Positions 44,238 to 54,100 of a stretch of 64,000 nucleotides of DNA are shown in pieces (the first letter of the stretch is position 1; each line of letters starts with the position of its first letter). Both the position numbers and the translations under genes were made by a program. The notes under the pieces were generated by a model. The model did no database searches. It saw only the letters and a program-made list of their open reading frames with translations, and was not told where the DNA came from. The DNA is from Lonepinella sp051851555 (lineage in GTDB: Bacteria; Pseudomonadota; Gammaproteobacteria; Enterobacterales; Pasteurellaceae), in assembly GCF_051851555.1 (NCBI RefSeq), contig NZ_JBPDVH010000001.1, positions 186,001-250,000 on the forward strand, written 5' to 3'.

Positions 44238-45098
44238 ATGAATACTCAAAGATTATTTTCTATACTTCCTATTCTGAAAAAGGAAAGACGAGCAGTTGTA
44301 TTAATTCTATTAAACCTTTTCGTGTTTTTAGGGCGAGATTTAATTACAGGCTTACTCACCAAAATCAGTATTGAGAACTTGGTGCTGATGCCGAAAATTT
44401 ATACTTTGCAGAATCATTCTCAGCTTATGATTCGTTATGATGATAGCTTGGTCTATTTGGTCGTCTTGTTTATTTTGTTACTGATCGATCTCTTTTATCT
44501 CCTATCGAAAACACAGTTATTTGACCATTTTCCTGATAAATATAAACTGGTGCTTATCTTATTCAATATCATTATTATCCCAATTTTTTTCTCCAGTTTG
44601 GATATCGCAAGTTCAGATATTGCATATAGTTTCATTCATACCTCAGAAACGGATATATCGAATTATAAAGCTATTGTAAAAAGTATTTATTTCATTCTGT
44701 ATTTTTCTATTTTTGTCCTAGGTTTTATGCTGTATATTTTCTATAAAAACACGCTTTATGTGTTAATAAAAAACAAAAAGTTCCCGACACAAACGAGCTT
44801 TATCTCTCTCAATATGGTTCTCTTACTTAGTTTTATTGTTTTTGCTCATATCGTTAATTTAAATCAGCATTATAATAAAAAATGGCTCAGAGAATATTTT
44901 ACTTTCGCTACATTTCATTCAGTGAGCGATAAATACCGAGTTTATTGTACTAACCGCAATAATCGAGAGTTATCTATTGGAGAACAGGTCTTTATTGCTG
45001 CTTATAACAGTAAAGAAGATACCTTTACTCATATTCAAGTAAAAGATGAAAATGGGGCGAAGTCTATTGATGAGGTGAATAAGCAATGTGGGCGATAA
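44238..45098 (+). CDS. Membrane protein of unknown family, five predicted helices
   Basis: The 286-aa protein has five hydrophobic segments at about 19-40, 71-90, 102-121, 149-170 and 187-207. The N-terminus is basic (KKERR), so it is likely cytoplasmic. This places an 80-residue C-terminal domain with two Cys (C237, C284) outside the membrane, where they could form a disulfide. I do not recognise the family. Base use is AT-rich: in a sampled line (44521-44580) 16 of 60 bases are G or C, against 24 of 60 in a sampled line of tktA. It overlaps the next gene by 13 bases and is likely co-translated with it. Confidence 0.75.
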   Translation: MNTQRLFSILPILKKERRAVVLILLNLFVFLGRDLITGLLTKISIENLVLMPKIYTLQNHSQLMIRYDDSLVYLVVLFILLLIDLFYLLSKTQLFDHFPDKYKLVLILFNIIIIPIFFSSLDIASSDIAYSFIHTSETDISNYKAIVKSIYFILYFSIFVLGFMLYIFYKNTLYVLIKNKKFPTQTSFISLNMVLLLSFIVFAHIVNLNQHYNKKWLREYFTFATFHSVSDKYRVYCTNRNNRELSIGEQVFIAAYNSKEDTFTHIQVKDENGAKSIDEVNKQCGR

Positions 45099-46624
45099 AG
45101 AAAATACGTAACTATAAAAAAATCCTTGGCTTATCTGGTTTATTTTGTTGCTTAACTGCGTATGGACAGCCAGAAAATGCAGCTCAAGAAACAGAGGTTG
45201 TTCAACAAACCGAAACAGCACAACAAATGGACATTGCACAACTTATGAAATCTGCTCAACAAGGCGATGCCCTTGCACAGCTTGATTTATGTCGAGTATA
45301 TCGAGAAGGTGTAGAAGTTGAAGAAGATCCATTACAATCAGTACAATGGTGTGAGAAGGCAGCTAAACAAGGGCAGCTTGATGCACAATATGATCTGGGC
45401 GTTTCGTATTACATTGGGTACGGTGTGCCACAGGATTTTCAGCAGGCGTTTAAATGGTATGAAAAAGCCGCCAATCAAGGTTATGTTGATGCGCAAACGA
45501 ATCTCGCGTTGTTGTACAACAATGGTGAAGGCATTCCCCAAGATTTTATTAAGGCATTTGAATGGAATAGCAAAGCCGCCATACAAGGAGAAAGCTTTGC
45601 TCAATTTAATTTGTCCTTGCTTTACCGCCATGGTAAAGGCGTAGAAAAAAATCTTGAGAAATCCTTTGAATGGACAAAAAAATCCGCTGAACAAGGGGAT
45701 AAACTCGATGCTATTTTTAATTTGGCTCAAATGTACTTTAATGGAGAAGGCACAGAGAAAGATACGGAGGAAGCCTTTAAATGGATGACAATCGCAGCGG
45801 AACAAGGCGATGCGATTGCCCAATATAATCTAGCGGTAATGTATCACGATGGCATGGGAACGGTGCAGAACTTTTCCAAAGCCCTTGAATGGTATCAAAA
45901 ATCTGCAGAGCAAGGGGATCTTTCAGCGATTAATAATCTGGCTTTAATGTATTATCGTGGTGAGGGAACCGAACCAGATTTTAGTCGAGCTTTTACGTTA
46001 TTTGAAAAAGCGGCTCAGCAAGGCGAAAGTGAAGCTCAAAACAGCTTGGCGATTATGTATCATAAAGGTGAATACGTGGGAAAAGATGCCGCAAAAGCCT
46101 TTGAATGGGTTAGCAAAGCTGCGAAACAAGATCATGCTTATGCCAAGAATTTTATGGCGAGTATGTACTATCAAGGATTAGGCATAGAAAAAAACATTTC
46201 AATAGCTTTAGATATTTGGTATCACAATGATAAATTACCGATTTCTAATTTCAATCTTGCTTGCCATTTTTATAAGAACAAGGAATATGAAGATATTGAA
46301 CAAGCCAAAACCTATTTTAAGCGTATAACCGAAGATAAAAACCAGATAGATTTACAAGCAGAATCCTATTACATGCTGAGTTTAATTTATAAAGATTCTC
46401 CGAATAAAGATGATTTAGAAAAAGCCAGTAATTATTTCAATTTAGCTGAAGATAGAGGGTATCAGGACATTGAAAACCCTTGTAATGACATTGAAAGAAT
46501 TAATATGGTGCGTAATGAAAATGCACAAATGATTCAAGCCATTACCTCTTATGTGGAAGAAAAACCGTTACCAAATTCAGAAAGTAAGATCGAGGTCGAA
46601 CAAAAATTGAATAGTCAGCGATAG
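45086..46624 (+). CDS. Secreted Sel1-repeat (tetratricopeptide-like) protein
   Basis: This 512-aa protein has a signal peptide MWAIKKIRNYKKILGLSGLF followed by CCLTAYG, with likely cleavage before Gln. A Gln/Glu-rich linker runs to about residue 60. Nine consecutive Sel1-like repeats of 36-37 residues cover about 61-385 with the pattern AxxxLAxxYxxGxGVxxDxxKAFxWxxKAAxQG. A divergent helical C-terminal region follows. Sel1 proteins act as periplasmic scaffolds or binding partners for envelope proteins; the partner is not known. It starts inside the end of the upstream membrane-protein gene with GAGGTG eight bases before the ATG, so both products may function together. Confidence 0.87.
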   Translation: MWAIKKIRNYKKILGLSGLFCCLTAYGQPENAAQETEVVQQTETAQQMDIAQLMKSAQQGDALAQLDLCRVYREGVEVEEDPLQSVQWCEKAAKQGQLDAQYDLGVSYYIGYGVPQDFQQAFKWYEKAANQGYVDAQTNLALLYNNGEGIPQDFIKAFEWNSKAAIQGESFAQFNLSLLYRHGKGVEKNLEKSFEWTKKSAEQGDKLDAIFNLAQMYFNGEGTEKDTEEAFKWMTIAAEQGDAIAQYNLAVMYHDGMGTVQNFSKALEWYQKSAEQGDLSAINNLALMYYRGEGTEPDFSRAFTLFEKAAQQGESEAQNSLAIMYHKGEYVGKDAAKAFEWVSKAAKQDHAYAKNFMASMYYQGLGIEKNISIALDIWYHNDKLPISNFNLACHFYKNKEYEDIEQAKTYFKRITEDKNQIDLQAESYYMLSLIYKDSPNKDDLEKASNYFNLAEDRGYQDIENPCNDIERINMVRNENAQMIQAITSYVEEKPLPNSESKIEVEQKLNSQR

Positions 46625-46701
46625 TAAAAAAAGGGCAGTAGTGAAGTGCGGTGGAATTTCACCAAGTATTTTGTTTACTATGCTAGGGTTTAATAGAAAG
46701 T

Positions 46702-46735
46702 AAAAAAAGCCCCGATCAACTCGGGGCTTTTTCAT
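46702..46735. terminator. Bidirectional terminator after the Sel1 gene and rpoC
   Basis: AAAAAGCCCCGA (46704-46715) and TCGGGGCTTTTT (46721-46732) form a 12-bp stem with a 5-base loop. A-tract and T-tract on either side let it work in both directions. Confidence 0.92.
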
Positions 46736-46747
46736 CAAGATTAACGA

Positions 46748-49700
46748 TTACTCATCATCCACCATATTCAACATTTCTGTCAAACTCGCAGTTGGGTCAT
46801 CCGCAACCATATTGTTGAATTCCGCTTCAATTTCTGCTTCATCTGCGGCAGAGAATTTCACCACAGGTTCTTCAATTTGAATACCTGCATGGCGGTTTTT
46901 CACTCGGTTTTGGTGATACGCAAAACCGGTACCGGCTGGAATTAAGCGACCGACAATCACGTTTTCTTTCAAGCCACGTAATTCATCACGTTTACCAGCA
47001 ACTGCTGCTTCCGTTAACACACGAGTGGTTTCTTGGAACGACGCTGCGGAGATGAAAGATTCCGTTGCCAAAGAGGCTTTAGTGATACCCAACAATTCAC
47101 GTTGATATTCCACTAACGGTTTACCCTCTTCTTCACGTTTGCGGTTCACGATCTTAATGCGTGCCACTTCCACTTGCTCGCCCTCTAAGAATTCAGAATC
47201 GTAGGCTTTGGTGATAATGGCTTTACGCAACATTTGACGAACGATGACTTCGATGTGCTTGTCGTTGATTTTTACCCCTTGTAAGCGGTAAACTTCTTGC
47301 ACTTCGTTGACGATATATTCCGTCACGGCGTGAACACCACGCAAGCGTAAAATATCGTGTGGGGTTTCTGCACCATCGGAAATTAAGTCGCCACGTTCCA
47401 CCATTTCGCCCTCAAATACGTTGAGTTGACGCCATTTTGGAATCATTTCTTCGTACGCATCGGAGCCGTCTGTTGGGGTAATCAATAAGCGACGTTTGCC
47501 TTTGGTTTCTTTACCGAATGACACGATACCTGAAATTTCGGCTAAAATCGCTGGCTCTTTCGGTTTACGTGCTTCAAATAAGTCGGCTACTCGTGGAAGA
47601 CCACCGGTAATATCTTTGGTTCCGACGGATTCTTGTGGAATACGTGCTAATGGATCACCGATATTGATTTCTGCACCGTCTTCAAGGTTCACAATCGCTT
47701 TACCTGGTAAGAAGTATTGTGCAGCCACATCCGTACCTGGGATTAAAATATCGTTACCTTTGGCATCCACTAATTTAATCGCTGGACGTAAGTCTTTACC
47801 GGCTGTTGCACGTTCACCCACATCTTGCACTAAGATAGAAGATAAACCGGTCAATTCATCGGTTTGGCGTGTCACGGTCAAGCCGTCCACGATATCCACG
47901 AATTTCACGAAACCCGCTACTTCAGAGATAACCGGCATGGTATGCGGATCCCAATTTGCAATGGTTTCGCCGGCTTCGACATCGCTGCCGTCTGCTTTGT
48001 TTAAAATGGTACCGTAAGGCAATTTATAATGCTCTTTGGTACGACCGAATGCGTCAATCACGGTTAATTCGGTATTACGAGAAGTTAAAACTAATTTACC
48101 CTCGTTGTTATTAACGAATTTCACGTTGGCTAAACGAATGGTACCGTTGTTTTTCACTTGAACGCTGGATTCTTTGGCTGCTGCAGATGCCGCACCACCA
48201 ATATGGAACGTACGCATGGTTAACTGTGTACCTGGTTCACCGATAGATTGAGCAGCGATAACGCCCACCGCTTCACCTTGGTTAATCAAGTGACCACGTG
48301 CCAAGTCACGTCCGTAACATTTCGCACAGACACCAAAGTCGGTGTTACAGGTTACCACGGAACGTACTTTCACGGTATCCACGGAATTTTCGTCTAATAC
48401 GTTACAAAGTTTTTCATCTAACAAGGTATTACGTGCAATTAATACATCGTCTGTACCTGGTTTTAAGATGTCTTCTGCGGCTACACGACCTAATACGAGT
48501 TCACGCAATGGGACTTTTTCATCACCACCCTCGATCAATGGCATCATGACGATACCCTCGTGCGTACCACAGTCGTCTTCAGTGATCACTAAGTCTTGTG
48601 CCACGTCAACTAAACGGCGAGTCAAATAACCTGAGTTTGCGGTTTTTAATGCGGTATCCGCCAAACCTTTACGTGCACCATGGGTAGAAATAAAGTATTG
48701 TAATACGTTCAAGCCTTCACGGAAGTTTGCAGTGATTGGAGTTTCGATAATCGAACCGTCTGGACGTGCCATCAAACCACGCATACCTGCTAACTGACGA
48801 ATCTGAGCCGCAGAACCACGTGCCCCAGAGTCCGCCATCATAAAGATGCTATTGAACGAGGCTTGTTTTTCAGGATTACCGTCACGGTTAATCACTTCTT
48901 CCGTGGACAAGTTTTCCATCATCACTTTGGCAACACGTTCGTTGGCGGCTGCCCAAATATCGATCACTTTATTATAGCGTTCGCCAGCAGTGACTAAACC
49001 TGATTGGAATTGCTCTTGAATTTCTGCCACTTCTTCTTCTGCTGCCGAAATAATTTCGTATTTCTTCTCTGGGATCACCATATCATCGATACCGACAGAT
49101 GAACCTGAGCGTGCGGCGTAAGCAAAGCCTGTGTACATAATATGGTCAGCGAATAGCACGCTTGGTTTCATACCTAAACGGCGATAGCTTTCGTTGATCA
49201 ATTTTGAAATCGCTTTTTTGCCTAAGGTTTGGTTAAACAAACTAAATGGCATTCCTTTTGGTGCGATCATCCATAAAATGGCACGACCAATGGTGGTATC
49301 CACTAAGTTGGTTTGTGGTTCAAATTCACCATCCGCATTTTTGCTGTATTCGGTGATACGCACTTTGACTCGAGAATGTAATTCCGCCTGTCCTGTACGG
49401 TAGGCTTTTTCCGCTTCTCTCGGGTCTTGCAACAACATACCCTCGCCTTTGCCGTTGACTTTATCACGGGTCATATAGTACAGACCCAATACCACGTCTT
49501 GTGATGGTACGATAATCGGATCACCACTGGCAGGGGATAAAATGTTGTTGGTGGACATCATTAACGCACGAGCTTCTAATTGTGCTTCGAGTGTCAATGG
49601 TACGTGTACCGCCATTTGGTCACCATCGAAGTCCGCATTGAACGCCGCACACACTAATGGGTGCAACTGAATCGCTTTCCCTTCAATCAATAACGGTTCA

Positions 49701-51013
49701 AAGGCTTGAATACCCAAACGGTGCAATGTCGGCGCACGGTTTAATAAGATTGGGTGTTCACGAATCACGTCCGCTAAAATATCCCATACGATCGCATCTT
49801 CACGCTCCACCATTTTTTTGGCAGCTTTGATCGTTGACGCATAACCACGGCTTTCTAATTTCGCATAAATAAATGGACGGAACAATTCCAACGCCATTTT
49901 TTTCGGTAAACCACATTGATGTAGGTGTAAGTATGGACCTACGGTGATAACTGAACGACCTGAATAGTCAACACGTTTACCTAATAAGTTTTGACGGAAA
50001 CGACCTTGTTTACCTTTGATCATATCTGCCAACGATTTCAATGGACGGCGGTTTGACCCTGTAATGGCACGACCACGGCGACCGTTATCTAATAAGGCAT
50101 CGACCGATTCTTGTAACATACGTTTTTCGTTACGCACAATAATATCGGGTGCGATTAAATCTAATAAACGTTTTAAACGGTTGTTACGGTTGATCACACG
50201 GCGATAGAGATCGTTCAAGTCAGACGTGGCAAAACGACCACCGTCTAACGGCACTAACGGACGTAAATCAGGTGGTAACACTGGCAATACGGTCATCACC
50301 ATCCATTCTGGTTTGTTGCCAGATTGAATAAAGGCCTCGATTAATTTCAAGCGTTTAGTGATTTTTTTGCGTTTGGTTTCGGAATTGGTTTCTTGCAATT
50401 CTTCACGCAATACTTCGCATTCATGTGGAAGATCCATTTCACGCAAAATCGCTTGAATGGCCTCTGCCCCCATTTTCGCTTCAAATTCATCTTGGAAACG
50501 ATCTTCGGCTTCTAAATATTGCTCTTCGGTGAGTAATTGACCTTTTTCAAGATCCGTCATCCCCGGTTCGATCACAATGTAGCTTTCGAAATAAAGCACT
50601 CGTTCAATATCACGCAATGGCATATCTAATAATAGACCGATACGGGACGGTAGTGACTTTAAGAACCAAATATGTGCTACAGGTGAGGCTAACTCAATGT
50701 GTCCCATGCGTTCACGGCGAACTTTGGTTTGGGTCACTTCTACGCCACATTTTTCACAGATCACGCCACGGTGTTTTAAGCGTTTATATTTACCACATAA
50801 ACATTCGTAATCTTTCACTGGTCCGAAAATTCTGGCACAGAAAAGACCGTCACGTTCTGGTTTGAATGTACGGTAGTTAATGGTTTCTGGTTTTTTCACT
50901 TCACCAAATGACCAAGAACGGATCATATCAGGTGAGGCTAAACCGATTTTAATCACATCAAAATCTTCTGCAGTTTTTGATTGTGCTTTTAAAAATTTAA
51001 CTAAATCTTTCAC
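46748..51013 (-). CDS. rpoC: DNA-directed RNA polymerase subunit beta'
   Basis: RpoC forms the catalytic centre with RpoB. The 1421-aa protein (E. coli 1407) has the zinc-binding CLCGKYKRLKHRGVICEKCG near 70-88. The catalytic NADFDGDQMAVHVPL carries three Mg-binding Asp, and the second zinc site includes the VVTCNTDFGVCAKCYGRD segment. The trigger-loop region MRTFHIGGAASAA is present. It follows rpoB after 95 bases and ends at a strong terminator. Confidence 0.99.
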   Translation of the reverse strand: MKDLVKFLKAQSKTAEDFDVIKIGLASPDMIRSWSFGEVKKPETINYRTFKPERDGLFCARIFGPVKDYECLCGKYKRLKHRGVICEKCGVEVTQTKVRRERMGHIELASPVAHIWFLKSLPSRIGLLLDMPLRDIERVLYFESYIVIEPGMTDLEKGQLLTEEQYLEAEDRFQDEFEAKMGAEAIQAILREMDLPHECEVLREELQETNSETKRKKITKRLKLIEAFIQSGNKPEWMVMTVLPVLPPDLRPLVPLDGGRFATSDLNDLYRRVINRNNRLKRLLDLIAPDIIVRNEKRMLQESVDALLDNGRRGRAITGSNRRPLKSLADMIKGKQGRFRQNLLGKRVDYSGRSVITVGPYLHLHQCGLPKKMALELFRPFIYAKLESRGYASTIKAAKKMVEREDAIVWDILADVIREHPILLNRAPTLHRLGIQAFEPLLIEGKAIQLHPLVCAAFNADFDGDQMAVHVPLTLEAQLEARALMMSTNNILSPASGDPIIVPSQDVVLGLYYMTRDKVNGKGEGMLLQDPREAEKAYRTGQAELHSRVKVRITEYSKNADGEFEPQTNLVDTTIGRAILWMIAPKGMPFSLFNQTLGKKAISKLINESYRRLGMKPSVLFADHIMYTGFAYAARSGSSVGIDDMVIPEKKYEIISAAEEEVAEIQEQFQSGLVTAGERYNKVIDIWAAANERVAKVMMENLSTEEVINRDGNPEKQASFNSIFMMADSGARGSAAQIRQLAGMRGLMARPDGSIIETPITANFREGLNVLQYFISTHGARKGLADTALKTANSGYLTRRLVDVAQDLVITEDDCGTHEGIVMMPLIEGGDEKVPLRELVLGRVAAEDILKPGTDDVLIARNTLLDEKLCNVLDENSVDTVKVRSVVTCNTDFGVCAKCYGRDLARGHLINQGEAVGVIAAQSIGEPGTQLTMRTFHIGGAASAAAKESSVQVKNNGTIRLANVKFVNNNEGKLVLTSRNTELTVIDAFGRTKEHYKLPYGTILNKADGSDVEAGETIANWDPHTMPVISEVAGFVKFVDIVDGLTVTRQTDELTGLSSILVQDVGERATAGKDLRPAIKLVDAKGNDILIPGTDVAAQYFLPGKAIVNLEDGAEINIGDPLARIPQESVGTKDITGGLPRVADLFEARKPKEPAILAEISGIVSFGKETKGKRRLLITPTDGSDAYEEMIPKWRQLNVFEGEMVERGDLISDGAETPHDILRLRGVHAVTEYIVNEVQEVYRLQGVKINDKHIEVIVRQMLRKAIITKAYDSEFLEGEQVEVARIKIVNRKREEEGKPLVEYQRELLGITKASLATESFISAASFQETTRVLTEAAVAGKRDELRGLKENVIVGRLIPAGTGFAYHQNRVKNRHAGIQIEEPVVKFSAADEAEIEAEFNNMVADDPTASLTEMLNMVDDE

Positions 51014-51049
51014 AGATTTTGCTCCTATCGGAGTTAAACGTATTCAAAG

Positions 51050-51090
51050 TGCGGTGTAAAAATTTTGATTTTTTTAACCGCACTTTAGCG
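51050..51090 (-). repeat. Inverted uptake-signal pair in the rpoB-rpoC spacer
   Basis: AAAGTGCGGTGT (about 51046-51057) and AACCGCACTTT (about 51079-51089) face each other across 20 AT-rich bases. On the minus strand the stem is followed by GAATACGTTT rather than a T-run, so termination within the operon is unlikely or partial. Confidence 0.6.
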
Positions 51091-51108
51091 GATAATTTGC
51101 CTGTCGGC

Positions 51109-54100
51109 TTACTCTTCGTCTAAATCAATGTTAAGACCAAGCGAGCGAATTTCTTTCATAATCACATTGAAAGATTCTGGTGTGCCTGGTTCCATATAAT
51201 GGGTGCCGCCGACGATGTTTTTATACATCTTCGTACGACCGTTCACATCATCGGATTTCACTGTCAACATTTCTTGTAAGGTGTAAGCAGCACCGTAGGC
51301 TTCTAATGCCCAGACCTCCATTTCACCGAAACGCTGACCACCGAATTGGGCTTTACCACCCAACGGTTGTTGTGTAACAAGACTATAAGAACCGGTTGAA
51401 CGAGCGTGCATTTTGTCGTCAACTAAGTGGTTCAATTTGAGCATATACATGTAACCCACGGTGACAGGACGTTCAAATTTTTCCCCTGTACGACCATCGT
51501 ATAAGGTAATTTGACCTGAAGTCGGCAAGCCACCTAATTGTAGTAACTCTTTGATTTCACGCTCTTCCGCACCGTCAAATACTGGTGTGGCTAATGGCAT
51601 ACCTTTACGTAAGTTTTCCGCTAAACGTAACACTTCTTCATCAGTAAAGGTGGTTAAATCCACTTGTTGTGAACCACCGCCAAGATCGTAGGCTTTTTGG
51701 ATATAGCCACGCAATTTTTCCACGTCTTGTTTTTGTTTCAACATGGCATTGATTTGGTCACCAATCCCTTTGGCCGCTAAACCTAAGTGAGTTTCCAAAA
51801 TCTGACCGATGTTCATACGAGATGGTACGCCCAATGGGTTCAACACGATTTCCACAGGTTGACCGTTTTCATCGTACGGCATATCTTCCACAGGGTTAAT
51901 TTTTGAAATAACCCCTTTGTTACCGTGACGACCCGCCATTTTATCACCTGGTTGGATATGGCGTTTCACCGCAAGATAGACTTTCACTACTTTTAACACG
52001 CCTGGGGCTAAATCATCACCTTGAATGATTTTGCCACGTTTCACTTCAAGTTTGTGTTCAAAGTCTTTGCGTAATTCTTCATATTGTTCAGCAAGTTGTT
52101 CTAATTGGTTTTGTTTCGCTTCATCGCTCAAGGTTTGTTCTAACCATTTCGCACGATCCATTTTATCCAATTCTTTTTCGCTTACACCACCGTCAATTAA
52201 TAGGTTACGCACACGAGAGAACAAGCCTGCTTCTAAAATTTCCAACTCTTCCACAAGGTCTTTTTTCGCTTGTTTGAGTTGCATTTCTTCGATTTCTAAG
52301 GCACGTTTGTCTTTCTCTACACCGTCACGGGTAAAGACTTGCACGTCAATAATCGTACCTGATGTGCCATTTGGTACACGAAGTGAGCTATCTTTCACAT
52401 CAGATGCTTTTTCACCGAAAATCGCACGCAATAATTTTTCTTCTGGGGTTAATTGAGTTTCACCTTTTGGTGTCACTTTACCGACCAGAATATCGCCGCC
52501 TTTCACTTCCGCACCGACATACACAATACCTGATTCATCCAGTTTGCTTAACGCCGCTTCACCCACATTTGGAATATCAGCGGTGATTTCTTCCGAACCG
52601 AGTTTGGTATCACGTGCCACACAAGATAATTCTTGAATGTGAATGGTGGTAAAACGATCTTGTTGCACCACACGTTCAGACACTAACATTGAGTCTTCAA
52701 AGTTATAACCGTTCCAAGGCATAAATGCTACACGGATATTTTGACCTAACGCCAATTCACCTAAGTCGGTTGATGGACCATCGGCTAAGATTTCACCACG
52801 CCCCACTGGTTCACCTAAATTCACACAAGGAATTTGGTTGATACAAGTGTTTTGGTTAGAACGGGTGTATTTAATTAAGTTATAAATATCAATCCCTGCT
52901 TCACCTGGAATGGTTTCATCTTCGTTGACTTTCACCACGATACGAGAGGCGTCCACATATTGGATTGTCCCACCACGTTTCGCTACCACAGCCACACCAG
53001 AGTCAAGGGCGATTGGTTTTTCCATCCCTGTACCGACTAATGGTTTATCGGAACGTAAGGTTGGAACAGCTTGACGTTGCATGTTCGCACCCATTAAGGC
53101 ACGGTTCGCATCGTCGTGTTCCAAGAATGGAATTAACGCTGCCGCCACTGACACCACTTGCTGGGTGGAAACGTCCATATAATGAATGTCTTCTGGGCGA
53201 TATAACCCTGATTCACCGTGTTCACCACGTGCCGTAACAAAGGCATCGGTAAAGCGGAAGTTTTCATCAAGATTGGAGTTCGCCTGTGCGATGACATATT
53301 TACCTTCTTCAATGGCAGATAAATATTCGATTTCTTCGGTCACTTGACCATCGACTACTTTACGATACGGGGTTTCTAAGAAACCGTAGTCATTCGTCCG
53401 TGCATACACGGAAAGTGAGTTAATCAAACCGATATTCGGACCTTCAGGGGTTTCGATTGGACACACACGACCATAGTGGGTGGTGTGTACATCACGCACT
53501 TCAAAGCCTGCACGTTCACGGGTTAAACCACCTGGTCCTAAAGCAGAAATACGGCGTTTATGGGTCACTTCCGACAATGGGTTGTTTTGATCCATAAATT
53601 GCGATAATTGTGATGAACCAAAGAATTCTTTCACGGCGGCGGAAATTGGTTTGGCATTAATTAAATCTTGTGGTGTGACCGCATCTAAATCGCCTAAAGA
53701 TAAACGCTCACGCACGGCACGTTCCACACGCACTAAACCAATACGGAATTGGTTTTCTGCCATTTCACCTACAGAACGAATACGACGGTTACCCAAGTGG
53801 TCAATATCATCCACTTCGCCACGACCGTTACGAATGTCGATGAGTTTTTTCATCACATTCACAATGTCTTCTTTGCTTAATACGCCACTACCGTGTTCTT
53901 CTTCAATGCCTAATGAACGGTTGAATTTCATCCGACCCACAGCCGATAAATCATAACGATCTTGTGAGAAGAATAAGTTATCAAATAAACCTTCTGCCGC
54001 TTCTTTTGTTGGCGGTTCACCTGGACGCATCATACGGTAGATTTCCACTAACGCACTTAAACGGTCATAAGATGGATCCACGCGTAAGGTTTCAGAAATA

